This document shows, piece after piece, positions 52,043 through 56,349 of a DNA stretch of 56,349 nt. The stretch is taken from positions 1 through 56,349 of the forward strand of contig CAKVDS010000010.1 of assembly GCA_934726455.1 (NCBI GenBank), written 5' to 3'. Origin of the DNA: an uncultured Bacteroidales bacterium. Lineage in GTDB: Bacteria; Bacteroidota; Bacteroidia; Bacteroidales; UBA932. Positions within the stretch are counted from its first letter, which is position 1; each line of letters begins with the position of its first letter. The position numbers and the translations under genes are program-made. The notes below the pieces were generated by a model. That model ran no database searches. It was given only the letters and a program-made list of their open reading frames with translations, and was not told the DNA's origin.

Positions 52043-53296
52043 ATGATGAAAATAGGAAAATATTCTTTCGGAGTCGGTGACCGCTTCGCACACGAGGGCG
52101 TCTCACAGCTCAAGGCCCTCATCAAGGCCGAGAAGGAGTTCGGGGTACATTTCGTCCCCGTATGGAACAAGTCCAACCGTGAGCACCAGATCGTGCACAC
52201 CGAACCTATGTCCACCCGTGTCGAGGCTGATGCTGCCGTCAAGGCGCTCGGCTACACAGGACAGTATTTCGTTGATGCCGACCATATCAACATGAACAAT
52301 GTTGACCGTTTCATCGATGCATCGGATTTCTTCACTATCGATGTCGCTGACTATATCGGCAAGCCGGCTGATCCTAAGGATGTTGACGCATTCGTCAAGG
52401 ATAACGCCCGCTTTATCGGCTCTCTGTCCATCCCGGGTATCGCTGAGCCGTTCGAGGTTTCCGAAGCTCAGGTCCGTGCCATCGCCGACCGCTATCTGTT
52501 CGCAGCTCAGGAGGCCGGCCGCATCTACCGCCATATTGCGGAGAAGAAGGGCGAGGGCAACTTCGTGACTGAGGTTTCAATGGATGAGGTCAACGATCCA
52601 CAGACTCCGGTCGAGATTCTCTTCATCCTCAGCGCCCTCGCTTCCCAGAAGGTGCCTGCCCAGACCATCGCCCCTAAGTTCACCGGGCGTTTCAACAAGG
52701 GTGTTGACTACCGAGGGGACATCAAGCAGTTCGAGAAGGAGTTCGAGGAAGATCTGCTCGTTATTGATTTTGCAGTCAAGGAGTTCGGTCTGATGGACAA
52801 CCTCAAGCTCAGCATCCACTCCGGGTCTGACAAGTTCTCCATCTACCCGATCATGGGCCGTCTCATCCAGAAATACGACAAGGGTATCCATATCAAGACA
52901 GCCGGCACGACATGGCTTGAGGAGAATATCGGCCTTGCAGTGGCTGATCCTGAGGCTCTCAAGCTCGCCAAGAAGATCTATGTCAACGCCCTCGGGCGCA
53001 TGGCCGAACTTACCGTGCCGTATGCTGCCGTAATTGATGTCGATGTCAACGCCCTTCCTACCCCTGAGGAGGTCGAGAAGTGGGATGCCGACACCTATGC
53101 ACGCACCATGCGCCACAATCAGGCAGACCCTCTCTACAATCCTTCTTTCCGCCAGTTGATCCACGTCAGCTACAAGATCGCCGCAGAACTCGGAGACGAG
53201 TACTACCCGGCACTTGAGAAGCACACCGATGTCATCGGAGAGCAGGTGATCGAGAACCTCTGCGAGAGACATATCAGAAGGCTGTTCAACAAATAG
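52043..53296 (+). CDS. uxaE: tagaturonate epimerase
   Basis: 417 residues matching the UxaE family (tagaturonate/fructuronate 3-epimerase). Typical segments include YSFGVGDRFAHEGVSQLKA, VWNKSNREHQIVHTEPMS, FVDADHINMNNVDRFI, SIHSGSDKFSIYPIMGR and GIHIKTAGTTWLEE, which contain the conserved Asp/His metal-site candidates. It converts D-tagaturonate, made from galacturonate by UxaC (not here), to D-fructuronate. This joins the galacturonate route to the mannonate route and avoids altronate. The next gene product, an SDR, reduces fructuronate, so the two steps are adjacent in pathway and in gene order. Confidence 0.9.
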   Translation: MMKIGKYSFGVGDRFAHEGVSQLKALIKAEKEFGVHFVPVWNKSNREHQIVHTEPMSTRVEADAAVKALGYTGQYFVDADHINMNNVDRFIDASDFFTIDVADYIGKPADPKDVDAFVKDNARFIGSLSIPGIAEPFEVSEAQVRAIADRYLFAAQEAGRIYRHIAEKKGEGNFVTEVSMDEVNDPQTPVEILFILSALASQKVPAQTIAPKFTGRFNKGVDYRGDIKQFEKEFEEDLLVIDFAVKEFGLMDNLKLSIHSGSDKFSIYPIMGRLIQKYDKGIHIKTAGTTWLEENIGLAVADPEALKLAKKIYVNALGRMAELTVPYAAVIDVDVNALPTPEEVEKWDADTYARTMRHNQADPLYNPSFRQLIHVSYKIAAELGDEYYPALEKHTDVIGEQVIENLCERHIRRLFNK

Positions 53297-53307
53297 GAGG
53301 ACGCGCC

Positions 53308-54147
53308 ATGAAATGGTCATTCGATGATTTGAAAGGACGCAACTGCGTCATCACTGGAGGCTTCGGCATCCTCGGCATGGCTCTTACCAGGGGTCTTGCC
53401 GAGGCCGGTGTCAACCTTGCCGTAATCAGCCGCAGCGCTGACAACCCGGCCAAGGGCGAGGCCATCGCCAAGGAGTTCGGAGTCAAGTGCCTCGGCATCT
53501 CCGCCAGCACCCTCGACAAGGAGGCTCTGGTTGCTGCACGCGACCTCATCCACGAGAAACTCGGCAAGATAGACATCCTCATCAACTGCGCCGGAGGCAA
53601 CTCTCCGAAGGCCACCTGCAAGGTGGAGCAGATGACAAAGGACGATGATCTCGCCGATACTTTCTATGGTTTGAGCATGGACGGTTTCCAGCAGGTTTAT
53701 GACCTCAACTTCAAGGGGACTCTGCTCGCCACGATGGTCTTCACGACCGACATGATAGAGGCCGGCAAGGGCAATGTGCTCAATATCTCTTCGATGAACG
53801 CAATCCGCCCTCTCACCAAGATTCCTGCATACTCAGCGGCGAAAGGCTCCATCAACAACTTCACCCAGTGGTATGCAGTGCATGTGGCGCAGCTCGGCAT
53901 CCGTTGCAACGCCATCGCTCCGGGCTTCTTCCTCACCGACCAGAACCGCTTCCTGCTCACCGACGAGCAGACCGGCGAACTCAAGCCGCGTGGAAAGAAG
54001 ATCATAGCAAACACTCCGACCCACAAGTTCGGTGAGCCGGAGGATCTTGTCGGGACTATGCTCTATCTTCTCAGCGACATCTCTTCGTTCGTCACCGGTA
54101 TCGTTGTCCCTGTGGACGGCGGTTACAGCGCCTTCGGAGGAGTCTAG
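53308..54147 (+). CDS. uxuB: D-mannonate oxidoreductase (fructuronate reductase), SDR type
   Basis: 279 residues of the short-chain dehydrogenase family. Cofactor motif TGGFGILG (16-23), NCAGGNSPKAT, and catalytic Ser162, Tyr175 and Lys179 (PAYSAAKG). The segment NAIAPGFFLTDQNRFLLTDE and the ending VVPVDGGYSAFGGV are nearly the same as in B. subtilis YjmF/UxuB, which interconverts D-fructuronate and D-mannonate with NAD(H). This fits the preceding uxaE gene. An AGGAGG sequence 9 bp before the ATG is unusual for Bacteroidota, whose ribosome binding sites are usually weak. It is the final gene before a terminator. KduD is an alternative but matches less well. Confidence 0.9.
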   Translation: MKWSFDDLKGRNCVITGGFGILGMALTRGLAEAGVNLAVISRSADNPAKGEAIAKEFGVKCLGISASTLDKEALVAARDLIHEKLGKIDILINCAGGNSPKATCKVEQMTKDDDLADTFYGLSMDGFQQVYDLNFKGTLLATMVFTTDMIEAGKGNVLNISSMNAIRPLTKIPAYSAAKGSINNFTQWYAVHVAQLGIRCNAIAPGFFLTDQNRFLLTDEQTGELKPRGKKIIANTPTHKFGEPEDLVGTMLYLLSDISSFVTGIVVPVDGGYSAFGGV

Positions 54148-54170
54148 CCGCTACTTTCAGTGAATTGATC

Positions 54171-54207
54171 TGGCCTTATGCCTTATCGGCATAAGGCCAT
54201 TTTTTTG
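54171..54207 (+). terminator. terminator of the uronate operon
   Basis: A perfect 12-bp stem TGGCCTTATGCC / GGCATAAGGCCA with loop TTATC is followed by a run of seven T. It lies 23 bp after the SDR stop and ends the kdgK-uxuB transcript. Confidence 0.88.
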
Positions 54208-54590
54208 TGTGAGGTGCCATCGTCGGCTTTTGTTTCCGGCTGGCCGTGTTATGGGGTGCGCACCCGGCCTCTTTTTGCGATGCCGCCTCTGGGTACCTCC
54301 TCGGCGCGCCTGATTCCGGATCGGATGCAGATGAAAACTCTGTTTTGGTCCGGGAAAAAGGGTTCTGCCGTACAAAACCACCCCAAACGACAGAACGGTA
54401 CGGCAAAACATGGGTTCCCCGTACCAAATGACTTCACAGGAGTCTCGCGTACAGTAAAAGGCCGTTTTCTGTACGTCTGGGCGGCAGACGTAACTCACGA
54501 TAGGTTGCCGCAGTCAGTGAGTCAGGTACCTGAGTAGTTACGCGCTCTGAGGTGCGGATGTTTCTGGCTGTTTTCACCCTTATCTTCCGT
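54208..54590. other. gene-free stretch of about 380 bp
   Basis: No credible gene here: several overlapping frames on both strands are open, but they lack a promoter, a recognisable family and consistent coding pattern. The stretch contains a degenerate 50-bp tandem repeat at 54347-54496. Base composition changes from the neighbours, with many G/C runs and repeated GTAC tetramers. Confidence 0.5.
54347..54496. repeat. degenerate tandem repeat, three 50-bp units
   Basis: Three consecutive 50-bp segments (54347-54396, 54397-54446, 54447-54496) share a layout: a start like GGTACGGCAAAA, then a second GTAC box 22-23 bp later, then a variable part. GTAC tetramers lie at 54370, 54398, 54421, 54449 and 54471, giving alternating gaps of 28 and 22-23. 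Identity between units is low outside the boxes, so this may be an old tandem duplication or a set of binding sites. Confidence 0.45.
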
Positions 54591-54591
54591 A

Positions 54592-54623
54592 TTTGTATAA
54601 TGTAAGATTTATTCTTACATTTG
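54592..54623 (+). promoter_or_regulatory. parD promoter with embedded operator palindrome
   Basis: A -33 box TTTG (54592-54595) and a -7 box TACATTTG (54616-54623) are separated by 20 bp, an ideal Bacteroidota promoter. A perfect 9-bp inverted repeat, AATGTAAGA / TCTTACATT with a 5-bp centre (54599-54621), lies between and across these boxes. This is where a ribbon-helix-helix antitoxin would bind for autorepression. Confidence 0.75.
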
Positions 54624-54643
54624 AGGGTGTAAATAGATTGCTT

Positions 54644-54928
54644 ATGCCAAGAACTGTAACTGTTACTTTGGGGCCTCATTTTGAGGAGTTTATCCGTACC
54701 AACATTGCCGGAGGGCGTTATAATAACGCCAGCGAAGTGATACGTGCCGGACTCAGGCGGCTCGAAGAAGAAGAGAACCGTCTTGCCGCTATCCGTGCTG
54801 CTCTGAAAGATGGAGAGGAAAGCGGAATCGTTGAGGACTTTGATCCTGAAGTTTTTATGAGGAAGCTGAATGAGGCGAGGGGAAATGAAGACCCGCTTCA
54901 TGCCGGCCAGTCTTATGAACATGAGTGA
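54644..54928 (+). CDS. ParD-like antitoxin, apparently without its toxin
   Basis: 94 residues from the ATG at 54644 (MPRTVTVTLGPHFEEFIRTN). The N-terminal half is a ribbon-helix-helix DNA-binding domain of the ParD/CopG type (GGRYNNASEVIRAGLRRLEEEE). The C-terminal half (ALKDGEESGIVEDFDPEVFM) matches the ParE-wrapping tail of ParD proteins. In complete systems parE overlaps or follows directly; here the next sequence is a long palindrome that begins within the stop codon, then a short non-coding stretch, and no ParE-like frame is seen on either strand. It is therefore an orphan, or its toxin has been lost. The operator at 54599-54621 suggests it still regulates itself. Confidence 0.85.
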   Translation: MPRTVTVTLGPHFEEFIRTNIAGGRYNNASEVIRAGLRRLEEEENRLAAIRAALKDGEESGIVEDFDPEVFMRKLNEARGNEDPLHAGQSYEHE

Positions 54929-54996
54929 CACACTGGGACAGGGTTGCCGCCTGCGAGGCTTTTGTGTTGAGCAGGTGTCAAACCTGTCCCGGTGTC
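54927..54996. repeat. long palindromic element, copy 2 (shared 18-nt loop)
   Basis: Arms 54927-54954 and 54971-54996 pair with few interruptions: GACAC/GTGTC, GGGACAGG/CCTGTCCC, TTG/CAA and CCTGC/GCAGG. The core GAGGCTTTTGTGTTGAGC (54955-54972) is identical to that in copy 1 at 24832-24849, although the arms differ. It overlaps the parD stop codon and lies between convergent parD and fabD. Confidence 0.8.
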
Positions 54997-55109
54997 TATG
55001 CTCTGTCGAGCACTTCGTAGAAATGCTTTCTGATGTAAAGTGTCTGGTTTTTCAATACAAAATGTTCAAATCTCTGCAATGCTTCAAAGGTTGGGGTGGA
55101 TTCTGGCAT
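54996..55109 (-). CDS. possible 37-residue small protein, unassigned
   Basis: A minus-strand frame starting at the ATG complementary to 55107-55109 gives MPESTPTFEALQRFEHFVLK and then KNQTLYIRKHFYEVLDRA. Its composition is protein-like, but the start lies in the loop of the palindrome at 55086-55125, its stop abuts the copy-2 palindrome, and no promoter is recognised. It could be a remnant of a longer gene; read-through from fabD would transcribe it. No family recognised. Confidence 0.2.
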   Translation of the reverse strand: MPESTPTFEALQRFEHFVLKNQTLYIRKHFYEVLDRA

Positions 55110-55125
55110 ATATACCCCAACCTTT
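55086..55125. repeat. perfect 12-bp inverted repeat before fabD end
   Basis: AAAGGTTGGGGT (55086-55097) and ACCCCAACCTTT (55114-55125) flank a 16-nt loop. It lies 26 bp beyond the fabD stop. No T-run follows on either strand, so it is not a normal intrinsic terminator. Its loop is unlike the shared loop of the other two palindromes. Confidence 0.7.
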
Positions 55126-55150
55126 TCAAAGGGGATGTGTGCCGGGGAGC

Positions 55151-56035
55151 TTAGCCGATGCTGACTTCGGCTCCGGCTGAAGAGGCGATACGCTTGATAA
55201 GGCCCTGGAGTACTGTCCCTGGACCTAATTCTTTGAAGCATGTGGCTCCGTCCGCGAGCATGTTCTCCACTGTCTGCGTCCATTTCACCGGTGAGGTGAG
55301 CTGCTTAAGCAGATTGTCCTTGATCCGTGCCTGGTCGGTCTCGGGCATTGCGGTAACGTTCTGGTAGATAGGGCAGGAAGGAGTCTTGACTTCGGTCTTC
55401 TCTATGGCTTTGCCAAGTTCCACCCGGGCGGCCTCCATGAGAGGGGAGTGGAAAGCCCCGCTGACGCTCAGCGGAAGGGCTCTCTTGGCACCTGCGGCTT
55501 TCATCGCCTCGCAGGCAGCCTCCACTGCCTGCTTCTCTCCCGAGATGACGACCTGGCCGTTGCAGTTGTAGTTGGCCGGAATCACGATCCCCTCAATGCC
55601 TGCGCAGATTTCTTCAACTTTCTCATTCGGAAGACCTATTATGGCTGCCATTCCGCCCGGGTTGGCCTCGCAGCATTTCTGCATCTCGCTGGCGCGTACG
55701 GCCACGAGCCTGAGTGCTGACTCGAAGTCTACGGCGCCGCAGGCCACGAGGGCTGAGAATTCGCCGAGGGAGTGACCTCCGACCATGTCCGGAGAGGGAA
55801 GACCTTCGCTGCAGAGGGCGAGACAGACGGAGTGGAGGAAGATGGCCGGTTGGGTGACTTTCGTCGCGCGCAGATTTTCATCGCTGCCGCCAAACATTAT
55901 ATCGGTGATTCTGAAGCCGAGGATATCGTTGGCCCTCTCCATCATCTCGCGGGCCTTGGGGCTGTTGTCGTACAGGTCTTTGCCCATTCCTGAGAACTGG
56001 GCTCCCTGTCCTGGGAATACATAAGCAGTCTTCAT
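55151..56035 (-). CDS. fabD: malonyl-CoA:ACP transacylase
   Basis: 294 residues from the ATG complementary to 56033-56035 (MKTAYVFPGQGAQFSGMGKD). It moves malonyl groups from CoA to acyl carrier protein for fatty-acid synthesis in the cytoplasm. The active-site serine is Ser89 in GGHSLGEFSAL, the catalytic histidine is His196 in SGAFHSPLM, and Arg114 lies in VAVRASEMQ. KELGPGTVLQGLIKR near the end is also conserved. An ATG 9 bp upstream would add only three residues. A minus-strand promoter lies at 56058-56065. The gene stands alone and is convergent with parD. Confidence 0.96.
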   Translation of the reverse strand: MKTAYVFPGQGAQFSGMGKDLYDNSPKAREMMERANDILGFRITDIMFGGSDENLRATKVTQPAIFLHSVCLALCSEGLPSPDMVGGHSLGEFSALVACGAVDFESALRLVAVRASEMQKCCEANPGGMAAIIGLPNEKVEEICAGIEGIVIPANYNCNGQVVISGEKQAVEAACEAMKAAGAKRALPLSVSGAFHSPLMEAARVELGKAIEKTEVKTPSCPIYQNVTAMPETDQARIKDNLLKQLTSPVKWTQTVENMLADGATCFKELGPGTVLQGLIKRIASSAGAEVSIG

Positions 56036-56057
56036 TGTGTGCAATTTTATTTCGCTG

Positions 56058-56065
56058 CAAAATTA
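56058..56065 (-). promoter_or_regulatory. -7 element for fabD
   Basis: The minus strand reads TAATTTTG, a TAnnTTTG match, 22 bp upstream of the fabD start codon. The -33 region is not well matched. Confidence 0.5.
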
Positions 56066-56236
56066 CAGAAATTTTGCGGATTGCGCGAGATGGCCGGATT
56101 TCCTGCCATGGCCGACCTGGGCTATGGCTTCATGACAAAATTTTTTTTAGGATGTGAAGTTTTCATCAAGGATGCTGGTCATAACATGATGAATTCAGGA
56201 CAATAGTAGGATAATCTTTGATAGTTGGCGGAAATA

Positions 56237-56257
56237 CTGCAATGATTCTCATTGCAG
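56237..56257. repeat. perfect 9-bp inverted repeat
   Basis: CTGCAATGA / TCATTGCAG with a 3-nt centre lies about 43 bp upstream of the promoter at 56300. It may be an operator for the gene that begins at the right edge. The rest of 56066-56299 shows only a weak hairpin (56105-56128). Confidence 0.5.
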
Positions 56258-56299
56258 GTGATCTTGTTTGATGAATTGTCAAAAATAAACAATTTTGAC

Positions 56300-56307
56300 T
56301 ACCTTTG
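56300..56307 (+). promoter_or_regulatory. -7 element for the gene at the right edge
   Basis: TACCTTTG matches TAnnTTTG; a weak -33 box ATTG lies 21 bp upstream at 56275-56278. Confidence 0.5.
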
Positions 56308-56309
56308 CT

Positions 56310-56349
56310 ATGATAAAAGGAACAGAACATTATGCGATTGTTTCCAGAG
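56310..56349 (+). CDS. 5' end of an unidentified gene, cut by the window
   Basis: Two starts are possible. The ATG at 56310 gives MIKGTEHYAIVSR, but it is so near the -7 box that the transcript would be leaderless. The ATG at 56332 gives MRLFPE with a leader of about 20 nt. Neither is long enough to assign a family. Confidence 0.3.
   Translation, partial: MIKGTEHYAIVSR

Noticed and set aside
54347..54496. CRISPR array
   Set aside because: The units are too diverged, have no constant repeat of 25-40 bp, and no cas gene is near.
54178..54537. Open frames on both strands in the gene-free region
   Set aside because: They overlap one another in several frames, start within a terminator, contain the degenerate repeat and show no family resemblance.
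54870..55154. 94-residue plus-strand frame after parD as a possible ParE toxin
   Set aside because: It begins inside parD, runs through the palindrome and lacks the ParE pattern.
56105..56128. Stem GCCATGGCC / GGCTATGGC as a plus-strand terminator
   Set aside because: The T-run begins about 12 nt after the stem and no plus-strand gene lies upstream to be terminated.

Overview
The window is from a Bacteroidota genome, most likely a gut-type Bacteroidales. The signs are a SusC/SusD pair, many short Bacteroidota promoters of the TAnnTTTG type, a nifJ-type pyruvate:ferredoxin oxidoreductase, and a Bacteroidota-style ParE. No rRNA, tRNA, insertion sequence or CRISPR array was seen.

Left part (1-10.4 kb, mostly housekeeping): the 5' part of parE overlaps a small DUF1573 exported protein. 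A divergent set follows: a 2[4Fe-4S] ferredoxin, a secreted alpha/beta hydrolase, and an unusual regulator-like protein. That protein joins a LysR helix-turn-helix to an amidohydrolase-like domain that appears to have lost every metal ligand. A secreted M16 zinc protease and nifJ come next.

Middle part (10.4-47 kb): a large pectin / rhamnogalacturonan-I (RG-I) utilisation locus. One SusC/SusD pair is surrounded by secreted enzymes: a GH106-GH105 fusion, a PL11-CE12-CE12 fusion, two GH2 enzymes, four GH28 proteins, a PL22-like oligogalacturonate lyase, a DUF6250/PL26-like exo-RG lyase, a stand-alone CE12 esterase, a second GH106 enzyme and L-rhamnose mutarotase. The set would deacetylate the RG-I backbone, cut it by lyase and hydrolase routes, and release rhamnose, galacturonate and unsaturated galacturonate. 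A tightly packed minus-strand operon also carries a nitroreductase, a GH3-family acyl-adenylating enzyme and a HAD phosphatase.

Right part (47-54.1 kb): a six-gene operon for uronate catabolism, kdgK - larA homologue - pdxB - gnd - uxaE - uxuB-type SDR, closed by a strong terminator. The LarA homologue keeps all nickel-pincer residues. Because characterised LarA relatives include D-gluconate 2-epimerases, and mannonate and gluconate are C2 epimers, the operon may hold a mannonate-to-gluconate shunt feeding Gnd. The last part (54.1-56.3 kb) has a 50-bp degenerate repeat, an orphan ParD antitoxin with a clear operator/promoter, large palindromes, fabD, and the edge of another gene.

The observations I rate most unusual are the LysR/dead-amidohydrolase fusion; two long hairpin elements 30 kb apart that share an identical 18-nt loop on unrelated self-complementary stems; the LarA/Gnd shunt; and the multi-enzyme RG-I fusions.
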